Positions 28,685-34,907 of a stretch of DNA of 42,737 nt are shown one piece after another. The translations under genes and the position numbers were made by a program. Source of the DNA: Atopobium deltae (lineage in GTDB: Bacteria; Actinomycetota; Coriobacteriia; Coriobacteriales; Atopobiaceae); assembly GCF_001552785.1 (NCBI RefSeq), contig NZ_KQ959496.1:1-42737 (forward strand). Reading direction: 5' to 3'. Each line of letters opens with the position of its first letter. The stretch's first letter is position 1. The notes under the pieces were generated by a model. It saw only the letters and a program-made list of their open reading frames with translations. It did no database searches and was not told the origin of the DNA.

Positions 28685-29818
28685 TTATGCATCATCATAA
28701 TATGACGAGCGACGCGTTGCAGTCCACGTTGGATCAAGCTGGAGCTCGGGGCCATCCACGCCCGTCGCATCAAACTCGGGAATGAAGCTTTCGGACACCG
28801 TACCACCCTGCTGCCACCACATGCGCTCAAAGCCCAGATCATCCGCATGATCCAGCACGATTTCGTACTCCTCATCGGTCAAGGTGCGCGATAGCTCTCC
28901 CCCGTGCACGCGACAATACTCGTTGGGCGTGTATTGATTCATCACCGAAATATCAATGTCGTTGCCCGCTAAATCCCACAGCAAATCCAGCACGGCACAC
29001 GAGTCATCGGTGTGGTCTGGCATCACTAAGTGTCTGACGATAATACCAACTTTTAATGCACCATCATCGCCAACGACGCGGGTGCCCCGAGCTCGCACGA
29101 ATTGCAGCATTTGCTTGAGGGCTTCGGTGGCGATGCGCGGATAATTGGGAGCTTTCGAGAATTTCCGTGCGAGTACATCGGATGCATACTTAAAATCGGG
29201 CAGCCAAACATCAACAACATCACCCATGATCTGCACGGTGCTAACCAGCTCATAGCCCGAGGTATTGCACACAATGGGAATGCTCAAGCCCGCAGCACGT
29301 GCCATTAAAATGGCTTGGCGAACCTGAGGCGCAAAGTGCAAAGCGGTTACCAAATTGATGTTGAGCGCCTTTTGTTTTTGCAGCTCAAGCATCATGTTTG
29401 CAAGGCGTGCAACCGAAACCTCGTGGCCATAATTGGTCTGAGAAATTTGCGTGTTCTGACAAAAAATGCAGCGCAGCGGACAGCCCGAGAAAAAAATTGC
29501 GCCCGAACCCGCCTCGCCCGAAATGGGTGGCTCCTCCCAAAAATGCAAGGCACTACGTGCTACGCGAACGTTTTGCCCTGCGCCGCAAAAACCGTGTTTG
29601 CCCTGCGCACGGTGTGCCTTACACACACGAGGGCAGAGCATGCAGGCTTGATATGCGCTGTATGCGGGAACAACGGGTGCGTTGGCGGCAGTGCCAGCGG
29701 TGGAGGTAGTTCCTGCGACGGCGGTGGCGGCGGTGGCGGCGGTGGTGGCGGTGGTCGTGCTGATGCCGACGCTAGCAACGCTTGCAACACATGAATTGTT
29801 ATCTGAATGTACAGACAC
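28685..29818 (-). CDS. Radical SAM protein of the PflA/PflX-like group
   Basis: A 377-residue iron-sulfur enzyme. The 4Fe-4S motif is CPLRCIFC (C113, C117, C120), next to the SAM-binding region and followed by a TIM-barrel-like pattern. The front carries the extra cysteine cluster CMLCPRVC (59-66) and GFCGAG (76-81), found in the uncharacterised group annotated as PflX-like pyruvate formate-lyase activating enzyme homologues. Residues about 17-50 are Thr/Ala-only low complexity encoded by GGCGGT-type repeats. The start is GTG at 29818 with AAGGTC upstream; a later start is possible. No pyruvate formate-lyase lies nearby, so the target is unknown. Confidence 0.82.
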   Translation of the reverse strand: MSVHSDNNSCVASVASVGISTTTATTAATAATAVAGTTSTAGTAANAPVVPAYSAYQACMLCPRVCKAHRAQGKHGFCGAGQNVRVARSALHFWEEPPISGEAGSGAIFFSGCPLRCIFCQNTQISQTNYGHEVSVARLANMMLELQKQKALNINLVTALHFAPQVRQAILMARAAGLSIPIVCNTSGYELVSTVQIMGDVVDVWLPDFKYASDVLARKFSKAPNYPRIATEALKQMLQFVRARGTRVVGDDGALKVGIIVRHLVMPDHTDDSCAVLDLLWDLAGNDIDISVMNQYTPNEYCRVHGGELSRTLTDEEYEIVLDHADDLGFERMWWQQGGTVSESFIPEFDATGVDGPELQLDPTWTATRRSSYYDDA

Positions 29819-29882
29819 TTATTAATGACCTTCTTTATTGCACGATCTTCTCGGCATTTCGCTGCGCGGTGGGTGCGACGGG

Positions 29883-30716
29883 CTACACCGAGGCAAAACG
29901 GCTGATCGTAGTATCTACGAGCTGTGGTAATGCTACCGCAATATCCTCATGAATGGTGCGTGATGCAAGATAATCATACTGTGTTGCGCCCAAATTCATA
30001 ATCGTAATTGGCGGGCCGATGCGCGCGGCGAGCGGCACCAACGAAGCCGCAGGAAAGACCTCCAGCGTCGAGCCAATGACCCACAGCTCATCGGCTGTCA
30101 AAAGTGCTTGCACGCAACGTTCGATCGCACCTTCTGGCAGCGCCTCGCCAAAATACGTCACGTCCGTTTTGATAAGACCATCGCAGGATGTCGAGCTATC
30201 GTGTGAGGTCGAAATGTCGTATGGGGTCGAGCCCGCATGCGATGCCGTGGCTCTGCGGGGCTTCGTGCAATGCGGATCGGAGTTTTCGTCAAGATGCGCC
30301 ATGATTTCTGCTGTTTTGTACGGCGCATGGCAGCGCATGCAGTGCGACGTTGCGATCGTTCCATGCAGGTTCACGATAATGTCAGGACTATTACCAGCTT
30401 TTTCGTGCAGCGCGTCAAAATTTTGCGTCGCAAGCAGGCTCAACAGACCGGTGTGCTCGAGCGTCACGAGCGCCTTGTGAGCCGAACCTGGACGCGCATT
30501 CCATACGGGAGACTCTTTTTGCCAACGCCAGGAATATTTACGCGCTTCGGTATTGCCGAGAAACTCATCGATATCGTATACATTCATTTGCTCGGGATGC
30601 TTTGTCCAAACACCGTCGGGTCCACGAAAATCGGGGATACCCGCAGTGGTCGAAATTCCCGCCCCCGTCAGAACCACAATGTGATATGCGTGAGATTTAT
30701 TTTTCATACTGATCAC
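29883..30716 (-). CDS. cobB: Sir2-family NAD-dependent protein deacylase
   Basis: About 277 residues (GTG at 30716; the ATG at 30707 is equally possible). The NAD site is GAGIST (18-23) with GIPDFRG, and TQNFDALHEKAG (97-108) follows. The catalytic His is H118 in NLHGT. Zinc ligands are C126 and C129, then C150 and C178. The last pair is normally CxxC but here is separated by 27 residues of hexapeptide repeats. After C178 the usual pattern resumes (DVTYFGEALP), so the fold looks intact. It removes acyl groups from lysines using NAD and releases nicotinamide. It is 64 nt upstream of the radical SAM gene on the same strand. Confidence 0.93.
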   Translation of the reverse strand: MISMKNKSHAYHIVVLTGAGISTTAGIPDFRGPDGVWTKHPEQMNVYDIDEFLGNTEARKYSWRWQKESPVWNARPGSAHKALVTLEHTGLLSLLATQNFDALHEKAGNSPDIIVNLHGTIATSHCMRCHAPYKTAEIMAHLDENSDPHCTKPRRATASHAGSTPYDISTSHDSSTSCDGLIKTDVTYFGEALPEGAIERCVQALLTADELWVIGSTLEVFPAASLVPLAARIGPPITIMNLGATQYDYLASRTIHEDIAVALPQLVDTTISRFASV

Positions 30717-30785
30717 TTTTCATACTTTTTTACACGGGCGGGCGACACTTGTGTGCGCCTGCTTTTATTGTGTTCACTGTTTATT

Positions 30786-30962
30786 GTGCGTGGTTTTTCC
30801 ACTTATGCGTATCGTATCTGTATATCAGTATACGCAACATGGAATATTCCTAAACCTTATTATCTAACCTATGATGTTAATGAAGAAGATGATGAGCTCT
30901 ATGATTACCCTACACATGTCACCGCTGAAGAGCGTGAGCCCATCAAAAAGCACGGATGGTGA
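30786..30962 (+). CDS. Short ORF ending in a P-H-T-E-IKKHGW motif
   Basis: 58 residues from a GTG at 30786. The first about 20 residues (RGFSTYAYRICISVYATW) look poor, but the rest, from NIPKPYYLTYDVNEEDDELYD to PTHVTAEEREPIKKHGW, reads like real protein. The end is similar to the end of the next ORF. The true start may be lost, making it a fragment. It is divergent from the sirtuin gene. Confidence 0.3.
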   Translation: MRGFSTYAYRICISVYATWNIPKPYYLTYDVNEEDDELYDYPTHVTAEEREPIKKHGW

Positions 30963-30969
30963 CCGAATC

Positions 30970-31053
30970 ATGCAAAAAACTCTAATCTTCCCTCCTAACC
31001 CACTTCATATGACCAAAGTAGAGTACGAGCGCATAAAACGCATCGGCTATTAA
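30970..31053 (+). CDS. Very short ORF with the same C-terminal motif
   Basis: 27 residues (MQKTLIFPPNPLHMT, then KVEYERIKRIGY), 7 nt after the previous stop and in another frame. PLHMT with IKRIGY mirrors PTHVT with IKKHGW of its neighbour. It may be a tiny gene or the tail of a duplicated, decayed gene. Confidence 0.3.
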   Translation: MQKTLIFPPNPLHMTKVEYERIKRIGY

Positions 31054-31063
31054 ACAATATTTT

Positions 31064-31360
31064 TCAAACATCACAAGAACCAAACTCTTTTGTAGCTTTT
31101 ATGCGCTTCTTCAGGAGCTCATCCGTTAGCTGAAATATTCGTTTATCCTTATCTCTTTCATCATCAAAAACAAAGTTTTCCAGCGTCTCATTTTTGTCTT
31201 CAGAAACTGTATACCACGCTTTATTCGTAAGAAAATAGGGCATAATTAAGTCCATGTAATACAAACTCCTCATGTCGACGAGCTGCAAAACTGACAAAGA
31301 ACAGCCACCAAAGCACGGTTGTGGTGTTTGGTTAGTTAGCGGTGTTTGGTTAGTTAGCAT
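31064..31360 (-). CDS. Unknown small protein downstream of the RHH gene
   Basis: 98 residues starting with an ATG that overlaps the stop of the RHH gene (TGATG). The N-terminus holds a perfect duplication of the hexapeptide LTNQTP. A later ATG (MDLIMPYFLTNKAWYTV) may be the ancestral start, since the part from there on looks better conserved in character (FVFDDERDKDKRIFQLTDELLKKRI). Charged and probably soluble. Family not recognised. The overlap suggests it is translated together with the RHH protein. Confidence 0.5.
   Translation of the reverse strand: MLTNQTPLTNQTPQPCFGGCSLSVLQLVDMRSLYYMDLIMPYFLTNKAWYTVSEDKNETLENFVFDDERDKDKRIFQLTDELLKKRIKATKEFGSCDV
31323..31358. repeat. Perfect 18-bp tandem duplication inside the small gene
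   Basis: GGTGTTTGGTTAGTTAGC occurs twice head to tail (31323-31340 and 31341-31358), encoding LTNQTP twice on the reverse strand. Confidence 0.9.
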
Positions 31361-31536
31361 CACTTAGCTATTTTGCATATCCTTGCGGATAAAGCGCGTA
31401 AATATTCAGCCTTTTTAGGCTGTTGTTGCAAATACTCATACAAATCATGGTCGGCAGGAAAGAACTTCAACGTAAACGACTTGATATTTTGCTTACGGTA
31501 CTTCTCGGTAGCTTTTAGTTGTGCTTGAGTTGCCAT
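31360..31536 (-). CDS. Small ribbon-helix-helix-like protein
   Basis: 58 residues, too short for usual ORF cut-offs. It begins MATQAQLKATEKYRKQNIKS, then FTLKFFPADHDLYEYL and a second helix EYLRALSARICKIAK. The MAT-AQ-KA-EKY-K start with a short beta strand and two helices resembles small Arc/RHH-type DNA-binding proteins often found on mobile elements. AGGGG lies about 7 nt before the ATG. Four 10-bp repeats lie 28-67 nt upstream and could be its operator. It could serve as an antitoxin-like repressor for the overlapping downstream gene; that role is inference. Confidence 0.6.
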   Translation of the reverse strand: MATQAQLKATEKYRKQNIKSFTLKFFPADHDLYEYLQQQPKKAEYLRALSARICKIAK

Positions 31537-31563
31537 TGTCTGCCCCTATATAAGAAAATCACG

Positions 31564-31603
31564 GTTGAGCGTAGTTGAGCGTAGCTGAACGCAATTGAGC
31601 GGA
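31564..31603. promoter_or_regulatory. Four 10-bp tandem repeats upstream of the RHH gene
   Basis: On the plus strand the units are GTTGAGCGTA, GTTGAGCGTA, GCTGAACGCA and ATTGAGCGGA, head to tail with no gaps. The 10-bp period equals one helical turn, which would put successive binding sites on one face of the DNA. The position just upstream of the RHH start suggests an autoregulatory operator. Confidence 0.6.
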
Positions 31604-31644
31604 ACGATTCCAACATAAGTTCGACGTAAGCAGAAATAAAAAAA

Positions 31645-31668
31645 TGGTGGAGATGAAGGGATTCGAAC
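31645..31668 (-). other. Prophage attachment core: orphan tRNA/tmRNA 3' end
   Basis: Read on the reverse strand, the 24 nt are GTTCGAATCCCTTC followed by ATCTCCACCA. This is a T-loop (TTCGAAT), the 3' half of a T-stem (CCCTT), an acceptor strand (CATCTCC), a discriminator A and CCA. The 5' T-stem half that should precede it is absent: upstream TAATG does not pair with CCCTT, and no D- or anticodon arm exists. So only the 3' end is present, as expected at the distal att site of an element integrated into the tRNA or tmRNA gene. Confidence 0.8.
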
Positions 31669-31741
31669 ATTATTACAATCTCTATAAATTTTTATATTTA
31701 TGCTGTTAATCGGCGTTTTTTGGTGCTTGTGTAAATAGCAC

Positions 31742-31759
31742 CTGTCACTAATCTGTCAC
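31742..31759. promoter_or_regulatory. Candidate integrase arm-type sites
   Basis: CTGTCAC occurs at 31742-31748 and 31753-31759 as direct repeats 11 bp apart, about 75-90 bp inside the prophage from the att core. That is the usual arrangement of tyrosine-integrase arm sites. Confidence 0.45.
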
Positions 31760-32003
31760 ATGGAAAATGGGCATATAGAGTTTTTTTAAGTGTATTTTCC
31801 TGCGCATATAAAATAGTATTTATTACTATAGCAAAAAATGCAGTCACGTTGTGCGCATGTATAAAATTCTCAAAAATAACACTTTTTCGTGTAATTAAGG
31901 TATAAATACTCGTTTTGTAATTTATCGGGGCTTAGAACGCCTTACAACGGCTCGTTTACCTGCGGTTTTATAGATTGAAAAATGCTAACATAAACTAAAA
32001 ATA

Positions 32004-32042
32004 CCCGCCTTGCATGTGCAACAATGTAACACGCAAGGCGGG
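32004..32042 (-). terminator. Terminator of the prophage late operon
   Basis: CCCGCCTTGC (32004-32013) pairs perfectly with GCAAGGCGGG (32033-32042). On the reverse strand TATTTTTAGTTT follows. It lies 5 nt past the last phage stop codon. Confidence 0.85.
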
Positions 32043-32047
32043 GCTAG

Positions 32048-32239
32048 CTATCCTCTAACAACACAACTAACGGTTTTCTTCTCGTTGTCTATGCTAATTT
32101 GAGCGGCGTAATATGTATCTTGAATAAAGTCGAATAGCGCTTTTTTAGACTTGAAAAACAACACACGCTGCTTTCGGTAATTCATGCCGCTGTTTGGTGT
32201 TTTTACCCACAACGTAAGTCGCCATTTATCTGCAAACAT
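32048..32239 (-). CDS. Small phage protein after the endolysin, unknown
   Basis: 63 residues from the ATG at 32239, right after the endolysin stop at 32241. A longer reading from 32293 would overlap the endolysin end and is less likely. Basic and aromatic, with alternating strands (WRLTLWVKT, RVLFFKSKK, TVSCVVRG). Not recognised; it could be a lysis accessory or a lysogenic-conversion gene because it is the last gene before the terminator. Confidence 0.5.
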   Translation of the reverse strand: MFADKWRLTLWVKTPNSGMNYRKQRVLFFKSKKALFDFIQDTYYAAQISIDNEKKTVSCVVRG

Positions 32240-32240
32240 A

Positions 32241-33248
32241 CTAACCTGCCGCCTTGATGGATAGCGCGCCAGTTTGGTCGGCTTCAACTTCAACTGTTCC
32301 TGTTAGCATTGCGCCTGTTTTATCGAACGCGTACACTTTGCCGTTAATCTCTTTTAGACAATCAACAATGCATGCACCATCTTTTGATGCGTCCGCATAG
32401 TAGTACTTGTCGCCTTCTGTAAGCCAGCCTGTAGCCATCTGCCCGCCAGCCTTGGCAAAGTAGTATTTCTTGCCTTCGATGGTCTGCCAGCCTGTAAGCA
32501 TAGCGCCTGAATCGTCCAGGTAGTACCAGCTGCCGTTAATCTTTTTCCAGCCTGTGACCATTGCTCCTGAATCGTCTAGGTAGTACCATGTGTCGCCGCG
32601 CTTGAGCCAACCTGTAACCATATAGCCATGTGTGTCGAACCAGTACCACTTGCCGTTAATCTTTTCCCACTTATCTGCGGGATAGCTTGCGTCTTGGCGC
32701 TTGTACCACCATCCTGTTTCGTTTTTAATCCAGCCTTGCGCCGTGGTGCTGCCTTGTGTAATTTGCGCCTTTAGTGCTTGCCATTTGCTCTCATTGATAT
32801 AAGGCGCGGGGCAGCGCTTGTAGGCTGATGCGGTTTTGCCTTTTGTTGCAATTCGCGCCGCGTCATGATGCCTATATACACGGCTTGCGGGTATGCCATA
32901 TTTAGCCATGAGGTGTTGCACAAGCCACGTCAATTCGCTAATTTCAGCGCTTGTAAAATCTCGTCCATCGCTTACAACTTCAATTGATATGCTTCGCTGA
33001 TTTAAGTCAAAATTGCCCACTGCCCATGCGGTGGAATCCTCGGGTACGCTGATATAAATTGTGCCTGTACCGTCAATGAAAAAATGCGCACTAGCGTTTC
33101 TGTTTGCACGGGAAAAGTACAAGCAATTATTACGCGCGCTGCCTTGGTTGCTCGTGTAATGAACAAAAATATATTCAACGCGTTTGCCGCTTCTGCCTTT
33201 TGTGTACGTATGCGGACTGGCGTAAATTGCCTTGAACGGGTAACTCAT
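32241..33248 (-). CDS. Endolysin: N-acetylmuramoyl-L-alanine amidase with wall-binding repeats
   Basis: 335 residues. An amidase_2 domain (about 1-160) cleaves the bond between muramic acid and the peptide stem. Zinc ligands appear to be H30 (FVHYT), H127 or H128 (RHHDA) and C146 (RCPAPY). From about 172 to 325 run tandem aromatic repeats of the choline/glucan-binding type (GWLKRGDTWYYLDDSGAMVT and similar), which anchor the enzyme to the cell wall. No signal peptide is seen, so release needs the holin just upstream. The start overlaps the holin stop by one base (TAATG). Confidence 0.92.
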   Translation of the reverse strand: MSYPFKAIYASPHTYTKGRSGKRVEYIFVHYTSNQGSARNNCLYFSRANRNASAHFFIDGTGTIYISVPEDSTAWAVGNFDLNQRSISIEVVSDGRDFTSAEISELTWLVQHLMAKYGIPASRVYRHHDAARIATKGKTASAYKRCPAPYINESKWQALKAQITQGSTTAQGWIKNETGWWYKRQDASYPADKWEKINGKWYWFDTHGYMVTGWLKRGDTWYYLDDSGAMVTGWKKINGSWYYLDDSGAMLTGWQTIEGKKYYFAKAGGQMATGWLTEGDKYYYADASKDGACIVDCLKEINGKVYAFDKTGAMLTGTVEVEADQTGALSIKAAG

Positions 33249-33667
33249 TATTTATCGCCTTTTTCGTCCTGGTGCTTTTGCATAGAATCAAGCGCTTGGA
33301 ATAGTGGACTATGCGCTAAGTTGGGGTTAATCTTGCCAATGGTTTCAAGGCACGATGCAATTTCCATCACGATAATATATGAGCAGCAGCCCAGGAGCAC
33401 GGGGCTGTCAATGCCGAGATGTAGTCCACCTTTAAGCGCTCCATCAATGACAATGCCTAAAAGCACAAAGCATATTTCTGATGCCTTGTGCGCCATACCT
33501 TGCCGCGCCACGCTTGACGAATATTTATGCTGTGCGATTGCCGCCGCGCTTCCTAAAAGCCAATCAAAGAAAATGAGCAGCAATACTGCCACAATTGCAA
33601 TTTGTGCAAGCTCTGAATCTCGCACGGGCGAGAAAAACACATCAATATAGTTGGGAATGTGATACAT
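33248..33667 (-). CDS. Phage holin (toxin-secretion/lysis holin family)
   Basis: 139 residues with hydrophobic helices at about 20-38 (IAIVAVLLLIFFDWLLGSA), 66-78 and 83-100, and a charged C-terminus (QKHQDEKGDK). The FDWLLGSAAAIAQHKYSSSVARQGMAHK pattern, a short helix then DWLLG and a basic loop, is typical of the holin_tox_secr family. It forms membrane holes that let the endolysin reach the wall. Confidence 0.85.
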   Translation of the reverse strand: MYHIPNYIDVFFSPVRDSELAQIAIVAVLLLIFFDWLLGSAAAIAQHKYSSSVARQGMAHKASEICFVLLGIVIDGALKGGLHLGIDSPVLLGCCSYIIVMEIASCLETIGKINPNLAHSPLFQALDSMQKHQDEKGDK

Positions 33668-33687
33668 AGTTACTCCTTATAATTGAA

Positions 33688-34665
33688 TTAGTAAAACCAC
33701 ACGGCTTGTCCCCATGTTGGGTGCTTTGCTTTTGCTTCTACTCCTCGTTTTTGGACTTTTACGTTACCGTCTGTGCCAACTTGAACGCACGCCACCCACG
33801 GATCACCTGTATCCACGCATAGCGGCACTTGGATCCATTGTTTGGGGCAATATTTTTCGGGTATCCAGCCAGCGCCCGTGTACGCGTGACCCCACGGGCC
33901 AAGGTTAAGCGGTAGTGTTACTCCTCGAACTTCAAGAATTGCAACGCCATTTCTGCATGCAAGGCGCAAATATTCGCCATTTGCCTTATTCCACTCGCCT
34001 AGCTTCTCAAAAATGCTGCCTGTGCCGTCCTCGATGGATAAAACGCGGCTGCGCAAGCTTGCAACGTCGCTATTGATGCCCGCTATGCCAGATTTCACGG
34101 TTGCGATGTCAGATGTATGCGCCTTAACTGTGTCTGCTGCGTCTTTAAGCGTTGTCATGACGGGCGTTATGCGTTCGGGCTTGTCGGCTTGGATGCCGTC
34201 AAGGCGTACACGCCACAATGGCAAGTCAACAATTTCATCTCCCTTAAAGATTGAATTATTCTTATGGGTATCGGGGTCTGATGCTTCATCGCTCGGGCGG
34301 TATCTGCCGCCGTGATAGTCATATCCGCCGCCTGTCGTCTCGCCTTTGACAACGACAAGCGAAGCGCTCTCTTGTGAGCCTTGCTTTTGGTAACGAATAC
34401 AGATTAAGTCGTTTCGCTGCCCTGTTTGCGAGCCATTCTCAATGGTTACAGTCTCGGCCTGCTCGGACACAATCAAACGTCCGTCAATGACGGCTGCTCC
34501 CTTGCCTACGGTCACTTGGTTTGCGCTTACTTGCGTTGACTTGAAATTATCCAGCACGTCAAGTACGCATTTACCCTTGCCCACAACACCTGCCTGCCAT
34601 GCTGCGGCTTGTGCTGCGGTTACATGTGGGCTTCCTGTATGCGTTGTTACTAATTCAAGCGCCAT
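33688..34665 (-). CDS. Phage tail fibre or baseplate-type structural protein
   Basis: 325 residues. The N-terminal part (ELVTTHTGSPHVTAAQAAAW) resembles virion proteins placed near the receptor-binding module. The middle (about 170-210, TVKAHTSDIATVKSGIAGIN and after) has heptad-like spacing suggesting a trimeric coiled coil. The C-terminal about 100 residues form a Gly/Trp-rich domain that could bind a host receptor. It is placed after the tail-associated protein, where receptor-binding proteins usually lie. Function inferred from position. Confidence 0.6.
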   Translation of the reverse strand: MALELVTTHTGSPHVTAAQAAAWQAGVVGKGKCVLDVLDNFKSTQVSANQVTVGKGAAVIDGRLIVSEQAETVTIENGSQTGQRNDLICIRYQKQGSQESASLVVVKGETTGGGYDYHGGRYRPSDEASDPDTHKNNSIFKGDEIVDLPLWRVRLDGIQADKPERITPVMTTLKDAADTVKAHTSDIATVKSGIAGINSDVASLRSRVLSIEDGTGSIFEKLGEWNKANGEYLRLACRNGVAILEVRGVTLPLNLGPWGHAYTGAGWIPEKYCPKQWIQVPLCVDTGDPWVACVQVGTDGNVKVQKRGVEAKAKHPTWGQAVWFY

Positions 34666-34667
34666 TA

Positions 34668-34898
34668 TTACTCCTTGTCTGCCTTCATGAATTGCAAGAA
34701 CTCCGCGTCATGCTTGCGGGCTAGCTCTCGATACTTTGCGGCGCAACTTGTGCATAAAAGGCGTGTTACACCCACACCGTCTGCCGTTATACGCTCTATG
34801 GTTGAATACATAAGCGCTTCTGACGAATCGGGCTGTGCGAACTTCTCGGTAACGCACCGGTCACACGAATACTTGCTGAAACCGTCTGTTTTTGCCAT
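34668..34898 (-). CDS. Small Cys-rich phage protein
   Basis: 76 residues with two CxxC pairs (CDRC at 12-15 and CTSC at about 49-52), suggesting one zinc-ribbon site, followed by a charged helical tail (KYRELARKHDAEFLQFMK). It lies between tail genes with spacings of 2 and 9 nt. Not recognised. Confidence 0.6.
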   Translation of the reverse strand: MAKTDGFSKYSCDRCVTEKFAQPDSSEALMYSTIERITADGVGVTRLLCTSCAAKYRELARKHDAEFLQFMKADKE

Positions 34899-34907
34899 AT
34901 CTGCTCC

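Noticed and set aside
29560-29790. Poly-Pro and poly-Gly ORFs around the GGCGGT tract
   Set aside because: They are other frames of the same microsatellite in the radical SAM gene.
31064-31536. A classical toxin-antitoxin pair (RHH antitoxin with a RelE or PIN toxin)
   Set aside because: The 98-residue partner shows none of the catalytic residues or motifs of RelE, PIN, Fic or MazF families that I can recognise; kept only as a possible unknown module.
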